The notes beneath the pieces are model-generated. The model saw nothing but the letters and a program-made list of their open reading frames with translations. It did no database searches and was not told the DNA's origin. Below, in pieces: positions 1 through 8,778 of a stretch of DNA of 64,000 nucleotides. This DNA comes from Klebsiella sp. RHBSTW-00484. GTDB lineage: Bacteria; Pseudomonadota; Gammaproteobacteria; Enterobacterales; Enterobacteriaceae. The translations under genes were made by a program, and so were the position numbers. The DNA lies in assembly GCF_013705725.1 (NCBI RefSeq), contig NZ_CP055481.1, forward strand, positions 4,650,001 through 4,714,000. Direction: 5' to 3'. Numbering within the stretch: position 1 is the first letter of the stretch; every line of letters starts with the position of its first letter.

Positions 1-240
1 CTGCTGCCCCAGAATAATAACCCCCAGCGCACCCTGCTGCTGTAATGCCTGAGAATCAACAATCGCCAGGTTATTCACCGTGACGCGTAAACGGGTAATA
101 CAGGCATCAACATGAATAATATTCGACTCACCGCCGAAAGCCTGAATCAAAGATTCAATCTGTTGTTGCTCCGCTATACTCAAAGGCACCGCGGGGCGGG
201 GTTGGGAGAAATAATTCAGAAAGGATTTTAAACTCACCAT
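1..240 (-). CDS. PTS EIIB domain protein (N-terminal part, runs off left edge)
   Basis: Eighty codons are visible, read leftwards from an ATG at 240 that follows a good AGGAG ribosome site; the rest lies outside the window. The visible part contains the motif DACITRLRV (from about residue 46), the signature of the glucose-family PTS IIB domain. Its cysteine is the residue that carries phosphate between the general PTS proteins and the incoming sugar. About 45 residues precede the motif, so the IIB domain sits at the N-terminus. Whether an EIIC membrane domain follows cannot be seen. It lies downstream of, and in the same direction as, the gan operon but behind that operon's terminator, so it is probably a separate unit. 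The sugar is not predictable from this part. Confidence 0.75.
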   Translation of the reverse strand, partial: MVSLKSFLNYFSQPRPAVPLSIAEQQQIESLIQAFGGESNIIHVDACITRLRVTVNNLAIVDSQALQQQGALGVIILGQQ

Positions 241-262
241 AATAGACTCCTGATAAGCAGAT

Positions 263-290
263 AAAAAAACGCCTGCTCAAAGAGCAGGCG
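263..290 (-). terminator. Rho-independent terminator of the gan operon
   Basis: On the minus strand a perfect 9-bp stem (CGCCTGCTC / GAGCAGGCG, three-base loop) is followed directly by seven T. It sits 15 bases past the beta-galactosidase stop codon and closes the five-gene operon. Confidence 0.9.
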
Positions 291-304
291 CGGGTAAAGA
301 GGTA

Positions 305-2362
305 TTACGCGTTACGGCTAAGGATACGGCAATCCCATGCTGTTAAGGTCAATGGCGCATTCAGCGCCGCACCGGTCAGGATATCCTGGTAACCCTGCGG
401 CAGCGTAATGCTATGTTGCTGCGTACTGTAGTTTTGCAGGAATACATAGGTGGTTTCGCCATCAGTTCGCGCAGTTGCCACGACCCCCGGCGGCAAATCA
501 GCCTCAACGGCACGCGGCAGCGCCAATTCTTTGCATATGGTAGCGAAGAAATCCCGCTGGAAGGCAAGATCGTTACGTGAAGCAACGTGCCAGGCCTTAC
601 CTTTACCGAAATGATTGACGGTAACCGCTGGTCTTCCGGCATAAAAATCATCGCGGTATGTCGCCAGCGGCTCCGCGGCTTCAGTATGAATCAGTTCACA
701 CAGGTGGCGTACCTGATACGGCCCCTGCAATCCGCCTTTATTCCCCGCCAGTCCTTGCACCAGGTTATGTTCACCATCGTTCAGGCAGTCGATCTCTTCC
801 GCCCAAATGCCCAACAGCTTACGTAATGGGCCAGGGAAGCCGCCGAGATGGCACAGATCAGTTTCGTTAACGATACCCGTCCAGTATGTTGTAACTAACT
901 GACCGCCGTTGGCGACGAAATCTTCGGCGCGCTCGGCGAATCCCTCTCGTACCATGTACAGCATAGGTGCAATAACCAGCTGATAGGCGCTCAGGTCAAC
1001 ATCCGCATCGATAATATCGACGGCGATCCCCTGCTCCCAGAATGGACGATAGTGTTCGTTGACGGTATTTTCATACTCCATCCCGAGATTACGCGGTCCC
1101 TGGGCATCATCCAGCGCCCAGCGGTTTTGCTGGTCAAAGATAATCGCCACTTTGGCATCCGTCCGGCAACCCACCACGCCCGGCAACTTGCTTAACATAT
1201 CGCCGAGCTTAGTCACTTCACGGCCTACTCGAGTATCCAGGTGGCCTACGTGATCGATAATCGCCCCGTGGAATTTTTCTACCGAACCACGGCTTTTGCG
1301 CCACTGGAAATACTGCACCGAATCAGCACCGTGCGCGACGGCCTGGATAGAAGAAAGAATATGCATTCCCGGCTTTTTCAGCTTGCTGGTCGGCTGCCAG
1401 TTAGTCGAGCTCGGCGTTGATTCCATCAGCACAAACGGTTTACCGCCCTTCAGGCTGCGCATCATGTCGTGATACATGGCGGTATAGCAAGCCAGCGTGG
1501 TTTCATCTTTATCACGGTGCCACATGGGATAGCTATCCCATGAGATGAAGTCCAGCGCCTGCGCCAGCTGCCAGTAGTCGTAATCGTAAAAATACTCCAT
1601 GAAGTTGGTTGTCACCGGCAGTTCAGCATTCGCTGCTTTCAGAGGGGCCACTTCATGGTGGCAGAAGTCAGTCACCTGCGCGGTGTTGAAACGATGCCAG
1701 TCAAGGTTAAGACCATGAATTGAGACTTCCCCCTGCGGGGCTGGAGATTCAATCTGCGACCAGTCGCTGTAGGTATGACTCCAGAAAGTGCTCCACCACG
1801 CGTGGTTGAGATTATCCAGGGTTTCATAACGCGCCTTCAGCCAGTCACGGAACCGCTCCTGACACAGCCCGCAGTGGCACTCACCGCCGTATTCGTTGGA
1901 GATATGCCAGCCCAGCACCGCCGGGTGTTGTGAGTAACGATCCGCCAGCAGCGTGTTGATTTTTAGGGTTTTCTCACGATAAACCGGTGATGACATGCAG
2001 TGGTTATGGCGTCCACCGTGCAGCGCAGGCACCCGATCGCGACCAACGCGTAGCACCTGAGGATACTTCTGCGACATCCACGCCGGACGCGCGCCGCTTG
2101 GGGTGGCGAGATAGACATGAATTCCGGCGGCATACAGTTTATCGAGAATACTGTCCAGCCAGCCAAACTCAAATACGCCTTCCTGAGGTTCAAGCTTCGC
2201 CCAGCTAAATATCCCCACCGACATCACATTACATTTTGCCTGCTGCATCATAGCAATATCTTTGTCGATAATATCGGGATAATTCTCCCACTGCTCTGGG
2301 TTATAGTCAGCGCCATGCAATAGCGCATTAACCTTAGGACTTAAAGGCGCAAATTTTTTCAT
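305..2362 (-). CDS. ganB: GH42 beta-galactosidase (exogalactanase) of the galactan operon
   Basis: Cytoplasmic glycoside hydrolase family 42 enzyme, 685 residues, the usual length. In the gan pathway it removes galactose from imported beta-1,4-galacto-oligosaccharides. The family's acid/base glutamate is in HISNEYGG (near residue 155) and the nucleophile glutamate in VLMESTPS (near 315). Cysteines around the ECHCGLCQ segment match the zinc site of GH42 enzymes. There is no signal peptide. The start is placed at the ATG at 2362 (MKKFAPL) because an AGGA lies eight bases upstream; an in-frame ATG three codons earlier overlaps that ribosome site. It is the last gene of the operon, 31 bases after the endogalactanase. 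Enterobacterial (Dickeya) naming is used; the Bacillus equivalent is called GanA. Confidence 0.93.
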   Translation of the reverse strand: MKKFAPLSPKVNALLHGADYNPEQWENYPDIIDKDIAMMQQAKCNVMSVGIFSWAKLEPQEGVFEFGWLDSILDKLYAAGIHVYLATPSGARPAWMSQKYPQVLRVGRDRVPALHGGRHNHCMSSPVYREKTLKINTLLADRYSQHPAVLGWHISNEYGGECHCGLCQERFRDWLKARYETLDNLNHAWWSTFWSHTYSDWSQIESPAPQGEVSIHGLNLDWHRFNTAQVTDFCHHEVAPLKAANAELPVTTNFMEYFYDYDYWQLAQALDFISWDSYPMWHRDKDETTLACYTAMYHDMMRSLKGGKPFVLMESTPSSTNWQPTSKLKKPGMHILSSIQAVAHGADSVQYFQWRKSRGSVEKFHGAIIDHVGHLDTRVGREVTKLGDMLSKLPGVVGCRTDAKVAIIFDQQNRWALDDAQGPRNLGMEYENTVNEHYRPFWEQGIAVDIIDADVDLSAYQLVIAPMLYMVREGFAERAEDFVANGGQLVTTYWTGIVNETDLCHLGGFPGPLRKLLGIWAEEIDCLNDGEHNLVQGLAGNKGGLQGPYQVRHLCELIHTEAAEPLATYRDDFYAGRPAVTVNHFGKGKAWHVASRNDLAFQRDFFATICKELALPRAVEADLPPGVVATARTDGETTYVFLQNYSTQQHSITLPQGYQDILTGAALNAPLTLTAWDCRILSRNA

Positions 2363-2393
2363 AATAAACATCCTGAAGTTTAAAGCTGAATGA

Positions 2394-3596
2394 TTAATTA
2401 AATACCTTCATCGATGGCAATGCTTTTCCCTGGCAATCAAACAGCGCCTGATTTTCCCGGGCATTGCCCTCTTTCCACTCATCGTGGATATATTTCATTC
2501 CGGCAGGTGTCGCCCAGGTATTTCCCGGCACAGCGATCCACGTCGGCTCCCAATAAAAAATACCTTTTCCGCGATGTTCCGGCACGTCGATAACGGCCTG
2601 CATTAAATCGTGAATATAATTATATTGTCCTTGTACGGTCGCCGGATAACCGCCATCCTTTTCCTCTTTCGCCTGGAAACTATTTTCCGCGTTATCGCAG
2701 TTCTCCAGGGTATAAGCGTAAGCGGCTTCAACAACAATCACATCTTTGTTATAGCGCTTGCTGATATCGTCCATATTGGCTTTCAACGCGCTAATCGGGC
2801 CATTCCAGTAGGTGTACATCGACAGACCGATAATGTCGTAAGGCACGTTGTGCTTGCTGATTTCATCAAACCACCAGCGGAAGGTATCGTTTTTGGTTCC
2901 TTCTGCCAGATGAAGCATAATTTTCACCTGCTCGCCGTCGGTGAGGTTTTCTTTCAGGCCATCAATAGCCGCGTTAAGCAGTCCTGCGAGGCGATCGAAC
3001 TCACCACCGCCCTGCCCCCAGCTTTTACCCTCCGGCCACAGCATACCGCCGTTAATCTCGTTACCGATCTGCACCATATCCGGCAGCACGCCCTCCTGTT
3101 TAAAGCGGGCAATCGTGTCGCGGGTGTAGTCGTGGATGGTGGTTTTCAGCTGTGGATAGTCCATTTTATCCCAGGCTTTCGGCTTGAACTGCTTACCCGG
3201 ATCGGTCCAGAAATCGCTGTAGTGGAAATCGAGCAGCAACTTCATACCCTGTGCTTTTACACGCTTTGCCAGCGCCAGCGTTGCCGCCAGATCGTTATCA
3301 CCGCCACCGTATCCCTGGCCCTGAACATCTTTAGGATCAACCCACAGACGCAGGCGAACATAATTCACGCCATCGGCCTTCAAAATCGCGATCGGATCCT
3401 GCTGCTGATTATTGTGGTTATAAAACTTTGCCCCGTGCTTTTCCGCATCCAGCAACGTGGAAATATCCGCACCTTTAATAAAATCAGCGGGCATATTGTT
3501 GAACGCCTTCGTTTGCAGCGCATCGGCGGCAAACGTACTGGCGGAGAAACAGCATGCCAGAGAAACAGCAAGCCACGCGGGTGTTAATCTTTTCAT
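2394..3596 (-). CDS. ganA: Arabinogalactan endo-beta-1,4-galactanase (GH53), secreted
   Basis: Endo-acting galactanase of glycoside hydrolase family 53, 400 residues, which cuts beta-1,4-galactan (pectin side chains) into oligosaccharides. A clear Sec signal peptide occupies about residues 1-23 (MKR, hydrophobic core, cleavage after STFA-A), so it acts in the periplasm or outside. The acid/base glutamate lies in QIGNEINGGMLWPEG and the nucleophile in VVEAAYAYT, both typical of GH53. It is the fourth gene of the operon; its ribosome site AAGGAT overlaps the stop codon of the upstream permease gene, which suggests translational coupling. In Bacillus nomenclature the same enzyme is GanB. Confidence 0.94.
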   Translation of the reverse strand: MKRLTPAWLAVSLACCFSASTFAADALQTKAFNNMPADFIKGADISTLLDAEKHGAKFYNHNNQQQDPIAILKADGVNYVRLRLWVDPKDVQGQGYGGGDNDLAATLALAKRVKAQGMKLLLDFHYSDFWTDPGKQFKPKAWDKMDYPQLKTTIHDYTRDTIARFKQEGVLPDMVQIGNEINGGMLWPEGKSWGQGGGEFDRLAGLLNAAIDGLKENLTDGEQVKIMLHLAEGTKNDTFRWWFDEISKHNVPYDIIGLSMYTYWNGPISALKANMDDISKRYNKDVIVVEAAYAYTLENCDNAENSFQAKEEKDGGYPATVQGQYNYIHDLMQAVIDVPEHRGKGIFYWEPTWIAVPGNTWATPAGMKYIHDEWKEGNARENQALFDCQGKALPSMKVFN

Positions 3597-3600
3597 GAGG

Positions 3601-4452
3601 TTATCCTTTTGTACTGCCAGAGGTCAGGCCGGAAACAAAGTATTTTTGCAGCGCCAGATAGAGAATCGCGACCGGGACGGCAATCAGCACCGCTCCCGCC
3701 GCATAAGTGGTGTAGCTGGCACCCATTTTCTGCGCCACCAGGTTGTACAGGCCGATCGGCAGCGTGTACTTATCCGGGGTACGCAGGATAGTGCTGGAGA
3801 GAATAAAATCCCCCAGCGGGCCGGTGAACGAGAACAGCGCCACCACCGCGAGGATCGGCTTTGACAGCGGCATGATGATTTCGAAAAAAATGCGGAAGCT
3901 GCTGGCGCCATCCATACGTGCGGACTCATCCAGATCTTTAGGGATCGCATCCAGATATCCCTTCATAAGCCAGGTATTCATCGGGATCATGCCGCCAACG
4001 TAGATCAGCACCAGCGCCAGATGGCTGTTGATCAGCCCCAGCAACTGCGACAAAACAAAGATCGCAATTAGCGCCGAGAACTGCGGGATCATCTGTAGTA
4101 ACAGGAACAGCATCAGCCCATTCTGTCGTCCTTTGAAACGAAAACGAGAGAACGCGTAGGCGGTGAAGCTCACGCTGATTAAGGTCAGCACCATGGTCAT
4201 GAAACTGATCTTCATCGAATTCCAGTACCAGGTCAGGTAGTTCACATTGCCATTAAACAGGTCGGCGTAATGCTGGAACGACAGGTTCTCTGGAATAATC
4301 GACGTACTCAGCAGACTATTCCCGGCGTTCAGTGATGCCCCTACCGTCCATACCAACGGGTAGATGATGATCGTCGACACCAGGATTACCACCAGCCAGG
4401 TCAGTGACAGGCGAATCCACTTTTCGCGTTTAATACTCGGTGATTTAGCCAT
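3601..4452 (-). CDS. ganG: Galacto-oligosaccharide ABC transporter permease (MalG-like)
   Basis: Inner-membrane permease of a carbohydrate ABC importer (CUT1 family), 283 residues with six predicted membrane segments and a charged N-terminus. The EAA loop that docks on the ATPase is visible as DESARMDGASSFRIFFEIIMPL near residues 175-200, with its usual G. It is homologous to MalG and pairs with the larger permease encoded just upstream (nine bases apart). The ATG at 4452 has an AAGGGA ribosome site. With the binding protein and the divergent ATPase it should import oligosaccharides made by the endogalactanase. Confidence 0.9.
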   Translation of the reverse strand: MAKSPSIKREKWIRLSLTWLVVILVSTIIIYPLVWTVGASLNAGNSLLSTSIIPENLSFQHYADLFNGNVNYLTWYWNSMKISFMTMVLTLISVSFTAYAFSRFRFKGRQNGLMLFLLLQMIPQFSALIAIFVLSQLLGLINSHLALVLIYVGGMIPMNTWLMKGYLDAIPKDLDESARMDGASSFRIFFEIIMPLSKPILAVVALFSFTGPLGDFILSSTILRTPDKYTLPIGLYNLVAQKMGASYTTYAAGAVLIAVPVAILYLALQKYFVSGLTSGSTKG

Positions 4453-4461
4453 TTTCTTCCC

Positions 4462-5769
4462 TTACGCCATGTCGTCGTTTTTGAAGGATTTAGTGGCGCG
4501 GAACTGCCACAACGCCAGGCCGACAACGAAAATCGACAGCAGGATCGTAATGGTGGCCGCGATGGCGTATTGCGAAGACGACATCGTCAATTTATAAATC
4601 CACGACACCAGAATATCCGTACCCCCAGCATTGGAACCCGCCACCGCAGGGCCACCGTTGTTGAACAGATAGATGATGTTGAAGTTGTTAAAGTTGAAGG
4701 TGTACTGGGTGATGATGATCGGCGCAATCGAGTACAGCACCAGCGGCAGAGTAATGGTGCGCAGGCGGGTGTACGCGCTTGCGCCGTCCATGGTGGCCGC
4801 TTCATAAAGATCGTCCGGTATCGCCTGCAGTACGCCGGTAGTCATGGCGAAAACAAACGGGAAGCCCAGCCAGGTCTGCATCATGATCAGCGCAGTCTTG
4901 GTCCAGAACGGATCGGTCAGCCACGCCTTCGGGCTGATGCCGAAGAAGGATAAAATCGCGTTATTAATCACCCCGAACGAATCGTTGAACATCCCGGCAA
5001 AAACCAGAATTGTCACGAACCCCGGCACCGCCCACGGCAGAATAAAAATAGTACGAATCATCGGCTTAAAGCGCAGATCTTTCTGGTTGACCAGAATAGC
5101 CAGCAGCACACCGACGGTACATTGCAACGTCGTCGCCAGTAAAGTCCACACCACTGTCCACTGCAACACATCAAAGAAGGTTGAGCGCCAGATGGATAAT
5201 GTGAAGATGTTGATGAAGTTTTTGAACCCGACCCAATCCACCAGCTTCGCCGGCGGCGTGTGGTAAAGGTTGTAGTTGGTAAAGGCAATGGCAAAACCAA
5301 ACAAAATCGGGAAGATGACGACAAACACCAGTAGAATAAAGCCGGGGCTAATCATCAGATAGGGAAAACCGTCTCTGAGCAGCATCTGATACTGCTTGCG
5401 CACGCTATTTAGCGCCATGCCCTCATCGCGCTTTTTGCCATTTACCCAGGCATCGCGCAGCGAGAGAAAATAGACCAGCAGGCCAAAGGCGACAATCAGT
5501 ACGCTGATAATCCCTTCCGCCAGCAGGAAAATAGAATTATCCCGCGGAACCTCTTCGCCTAAGGTATATAGCCCCCATAAGCCCTCGCTGAGAAAATCAT
5601 AAAAAACGCTCATAAAGCTACTCAGCAGCACCAGGAAGACAATCCCCTTCAACCACTGACGGTGATAAAACTGCCCAAAACCCGGCACGATAGCCAGCAA
5701 CAGGCCGCACCACGCATGGCGTCCTGCGCCGCGCACCTCGGCAATATTTTCGCTGGGATTGATAATCAC
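4462..5769 (-). CDS. ganF: Galacto-oligosaccharide ABC transporter permease (MalF-like)
   Basis: The second permease of the importer, 435 residues, homologous to MalF. It has extra N-terminal membrane segments (about residues 20-110) before the core six. The EAA loop is YEAATMDGASAYTRLRTITLPL in the last third. Translation starts at a GTG at 5769 behind a strong AAGGAG. It is separated from the binding-protein gene by 55 bases carrying a perfect hairpin, an arrangement that in the maltose system lowers expression of permeases relative to the binding protein. Confidence 0.9.
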   Translation of the reverse strand: MIINPSENIAEVRGAGRHAWCGLLLAIVPGFGQFYHRQWLKGIVFLVLLSSFMSVFYDFLSEGLWGLYTLGEEVPRDNSIFLLAEGIISVLIVAFGLLVYFLSLRDAWVNGKKRDEGMALNSVRKQYQMLLRDGFPYLMISPGFILLVFVVIFPILFGFAIAFTNYNLYHTPPAKLVDWVGFKNFINIFTLSIWRSTFFDVLQWTVVWTLLATTLQCTVGVLLAILVNQKDLRFKPMIRTIFILPWAVPGFVTILVFAGMFNDSFGVINNAILSFFGISPKAWLTDPFWTKTALIMMQTWLGFPFVFAMTTGVLQAIPDDLYEAATMDGASAYTRLRTITLPLVLYSIAPIIITQYTFNFNNFNIIYLFNNGGPAVAGSNAGGTDILVSWIYKLTMSSSQYAIAATITILLSIFVVGLALWQFRATKSFKNDDMA

Positions 5770-5786
5770 ACACGACTCCTTCTGAA

Positions 5787-5808
5787 AACGGGAGGAGTAC
5801 CTCCCGTT
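5787..5808 (-). promoter_or_regulatory. Intercistronic stem-loop between binding protein and permease genes
   Basis: A perfect 9-bp stem AACGGGAGG / CCTCCCGTT with a four-base loop, in the 55-base gap after the binding-protein stop codon. Only a short T tract follows on the minus strand. It may be a partial terminator or an RNA-stability element that makes the binding protein more abundant than the membrane subunits; this role is inferred. Confidence 0.6.
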
Positions 5809-5824
5809 CTGTTACATCACCTGA

Positions 5825-7057
5825 TTATTGATTGCTGGCCTGCATCGCTTCGATCTGCATCTTGATCTGCTTCTCAGCCCCATCAAGCGCCGCCTGCGGA
5901 TCCTGTTTCCCGGTCAGACTAAGCTCCAGAGCGGCATTCGCCGGACCCCAGACTTCGCCCATTTCCGGAATGCCAGGCATCGCCGTCGCCCGCGCCGACT
6001 GCACGGCCACCGCGCTGGCCTTTTCGTCATTCTTAATCACCGGATCGTCAATCATCGCTTTCAACGGCGGGATTTCGCCGGTCGCGATATAGCGCGCTTT
6101 CACGTACTGCGGCTGGTTGATGAATTCGATGAACTGCTGCGCCAGAGCTTTGTCTTTGCTCCACGTCGAGACGACATAACCTTTCACACCGAGGAAGGAG
6201 CTCATTGGTTTGCCGTCCGGCAGCATCGGTAGCGGCACGACCCCGTAGTTGATGCCTGCTGCTTCATACGGCTGGAAGGCCCACGGACCGTTAATCACTG
6301 CCGCCGCTTTCTTCTCGGTGAACAGTGAATCGATAGCATTAAGTCCGTTATCCCCAAGGATCCCGGCCGGGAAAACCTTTTCGGCATAGAATTTTTTCAG
6401 GAAGGTGACCGCTTCCACCGCGCCAGGTTTATTCAGGCCAACGTCCTGCGGGTTAAAACCACCTTTGTCGTTCTTGCCGAAGATGTAGCCGCCCATTGGC
6501 CCGATAGCGCCCCAGCTGTAATAGATCTGATCAAACTTCGCCAACAGGCCGTATTTGCCCTCTTCGCGCTGTTTTTTCGAATAGTCGAACCACGCCTGCA
6601 GGCTATCCAGCGGCTGGGCAATCAGGTCTTTGTTGTAAATCAGCACCAGGGTTTCCACCGCTTTCGGCACGCCGTACAACACATTATCCATGTGGAAAGC
6701 GTTGATTGACGCAGGTGTGAAAACGTCTTGTTTTGCCTTGTCCAGCGTCAAAGGCGATAAAAGCCCCTGTACAACCGCGCCGCCTAGCTGATCGTTCGGG
6801 ATAACCAGTACATCAGGGCCAATACCCGCCGGGCCATCAAGGCGCAGCTTTTCCAGCTGCTGGGCGTAAGGCATCTCCTGCACATTCACCTTAACGTTGT
6901 ACTGCTTTTCAAAATCACTCACCGCGGTTTTGATACCGTCAGATTTCTTAATGTCTTCCCAGACGTTGAGCTGCCCAGCCGCGTGCGCCTGCAGACTCAC
7001 TAACTGCCCGGCAGACAAAGTGGTAAGGATCAGTGCAGCAAGAGTATTCTTTTTCAT
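5825..7057 (-). CDS. ganE: Galacto-oligosaccharide ABC transporter, substrate-binding protein
   Basis: Periplasmic solute-binding protein of the maltose-binding-protein type, about 410 residues. It has a Sec signal peptide (MKKNTLAALILTTLSAG, cleaved after HAAG-like residues near 25) and the family motif NDQLGG / VPKAVETLVLIYNKDL in the first lobe. The start is placed at the ATG at 7057 because GAGG lies seven bases upstream; two earlier in-frame ATGs (7069, 7084) have no suitable ribosome site. It is the first gene of the operon. It should deliver galacto-oligosaccharides, and by analogy maltodextrin-like ligands cannot be excluded. Confidence 0.9.
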   Translation of the reverse strand: MKKNTLAALILTTLSAGQLVSLQAHAAGQLNVWEDIKKSDGIKTAVSDFEKQYNVKVNVQEMPYAQQLEKLRLDGPAGIGPDVLVIPNDQLGGAVVQGLLSPLTLDKAKQDVFTPASINAFHMDNVLYGVPKAVETLVLIYNKDLIAQPLDSLQAWFDYSKKQREEGKYGLLAKFDQIYYSWGAIGPMGGYIFGKNDKGGFNPQDVGLNKPGAVEAVTFLKKFYAEKVFPAGILGDNGLNAIDSLFTEKKAAAVINGPWAFQPYEAAGINYGVVPLPMLPDGKPMSSFLGVKGYVVSTWSKDKALAQQFIEFINQPQYVKARYIATGEIPPLKAMIDDPVIKNDEKASAVAVQSARATAMPGIPEMGEVWGPANAALELSLTGKQDPQAALDGAEKQIKMQIEAMQASNQ

Positions 7058-7073
7058 TATCAACCTCATGTGA

Positions 7074-7404
7074 AGGTATAACAATTAAATGGTTTTTATT
7101 GAGTGGTACGACTTTTTGTAATGTTTAAACCTATTGATAAACGGTGATTCATGATGAAAACCACTGTCACATTGAATTTGTTATACGCTACGCTTTGAAT
7201 GCGGATAAAACTACTGAAAGCTGCCAGTTGTGTGATCATGATTGCAGAAATGAAACATCACTGTATGGCGCAAAAACGCTGGAAGTTATAGTTATCACAT
7301 GACTTTAGTGTCGTTGAGCATCGTCAGGCTGAATTGTTATACGTTATACAAAACCACATTACAGCCCTAATCCCAACGGCAAACAACGGCTACTAACCCG
7401 GGGA
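7074..7404. promoter_or_regulatory. Divergent gan control region with repeated TTGTTATAC operators
   Basis: About 330 bp between the divergent operon and the ATPase gene. The motif AATTGTTATAC or its complement occurs at 7074-7084 (inverted), 7176-7186 (as AATTTGTTATACG) and 7332-7344, where it forms an imperfect palindrome TTGTTATACGTTATACAA. Three copies flanking both transcription starts are what a LacI-type repressor such as GanR would need; no regulator gene is in the window. A TGTGATCATGATTGCAGA sequence near 7211 and TTATCACATGAC near 7292 are possible weak CRP sites. No other gene is seen here. Confidence 0.55.
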
Positions 7405-7410
7405 ATGTTG

Positions 7411-8520
7411 ATGTCCAATATACGACTGAGGAATGTCACCAAGCGGTTCGGCAGTACAGTGACGCTGCATCAGGTAAATCTTGATATTGAAGATGGTGAA
7501 TTTGCGGTTTTCGTCGGCCCGTCCGGCTGCGGTAAATCTACGCTACTGCGCATGATTGCCGGACTCGAGGAGGTCAGCGACGGTGAAGTGCTGATTGGCG
7601 ATGAAGTGATGAACGACGTGGTACCAGCCCATCGTGGCGTAGCGATGGTATTTCAGTCTTACGCGCTTTATCCGCATATGACGGTTGCGGAAAATATGGG
7701 CTATGGCCTTAAGGTCAATAAAGTCCCGAAAGATGAAATTCGCCGTCAGGTTGAGATGGTGGCAAAAACGCTGCAGCTTTCGCATCTGCTGGATCGTAAA
7801 CCTAAACAGCTCTCAGGTGGCCAGCGCCAGCGCGTGGCGATTGGCCGCGCTATTGTGCGCAATCCGCGAGTGTTTATGTTTGATGAACCGCTCTCTAACC
7901 TTGATGCTGAATTACGCGTCGAGATGCGTCTGCATATCGCCAAACTACACCACGAACTCAAGACCACCATGGTCTATGTCACCCACGATCAGGTCGAAGC
8001 AATGACTCTGGCCGATAAAATAGTCGTAATGAACTACGGCAAAGTTGAGCAGATGGGCTCACCGATGTCGCTGTATTACAATCCGGTCAATAAATTCGTT
8101 GCAGGATTCATCGGTTCACCGAAAATGAACTTCCTTCCCGCCACGGTGACCGCCTGGCAGCCAGGCCAGCTCAGCGTGAAGATGGCGCAAGATCACCATC
8201 TGACGCTCAATATCACCACCTCGCCGCTGCTGCCTGGTGCCGCGGTTACGCTCGGTATTCGCCCTGAGCATCTCTCAACCAACGTGAACACAGGGACCGT
8301 CGTTGAGTTTCAATGTGAAGTGGTCGAGAGACTGGGCAACAATACCTATCTGTTCGGTCAGTGTTATGGCCATGATAACGTCAAAATCCTGCTGCCCGGC
8401 GACGTTCATTTCCGCCCATGGCAGAAAATTAGCGTTGCGTTCGACGATCGCTACTGCATGGTGTTCGATGAAAATGACCTGCGGATTAGCGCCGATATCT
8501 CTGCACCGGATGCCCATTAA
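7411..8520 (+). CDS. ganK: ABC transporter ATP-binding protein for galacto-oligosaccharides (MalK/UgpC type)
   Basis: ATPase subunit of a CUT1 sugar importer, 369 residues. Walker A is GPSGCGKST, the signature motif LSGGQRQR, and Walker B VFMFDEPLSNLD; the H-loop is YVTHDQVEAM. A C-terminal TOBE-like regulatory domain follows after about residue 235. The start is placed at the ATG at 7411 (MSNIRLRN) because the GGGG ribosome site is seven bases away, while the ATG at 7405 is only one base from it. It is transcribed away from the rest of the gan genes, which contain no ATPase of their own, so it almost certainly completes that transporter. Confidence 0.9.
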   Translation: MSNIRLRNVTKRFGSTVTLHQVNLDIEDGEFAVFVGPSGCGKSTLLRMIAGLEEVSDGEVLIGDEVMNDVVPAHRGVAMVFQSYALYPHMTVAENMGYGLKVNKVPKDEIRRQVEMVAKTLQLSHLLDRKPKQLSGGQRQRVAIGRAIVRNPRVFMFDEPLSNLDAELRVEMRLHIAKLHHELKTTMVYVTHDQVEAMTLADKIVVMNYGKVEQMGSPMSLYYNPVNKFVAGFIGSPKMNFLPATVTAWQPGQLSVKMAQDHHLTLNITTSPLLPGAAVTLGIRPEHLSTNVNTGTVVEFQCEVVERLGNNTYLFGQCYGHDNVKILLPGDVHFRPWQKISVAFDDRYCMVFDENDLRISADISAPDAH

Positions 8521-8652
8521 GTACAACATCTGGCTGTCATGATTACGCTTTAGAATATGAATATATGCTGATAACCCTTATTGTCAGCATGCCAGCCCTC
8601 GTTTTTCTCCGCATCGCTCAAAGCGTTAAGCGCCGCGGATCATCCACTGTTT

Positions 8653-8690
8653 GCCCGAAATCGTCGGTATCTCGCGATTCGGGCTTTTTT
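8653..8690 (+). terminator. Terminator after ganK
   Basis: GCCCGAAATCG and CGATTCGGGC form a stem with one bulged base, followed by TTTTTTA. It separates ganK from the pdeB promoter region. Confidence 0.8.
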
Positions 8691-8778
8691 ATCCCGCGCA
8701 ACTCTGATTTCCTGACCACTACGTTTTTTATCTTTCGCGTATACTCATCGAACCCCTCGATAAATTAAGGAAATACTC

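Noticed and set aside
2610..3587. 325-residue open frame antisense to the endogalactanase gene
   Set aside because: It is the mirror of a well-conserved GH53 gene and shows no family features of its own.
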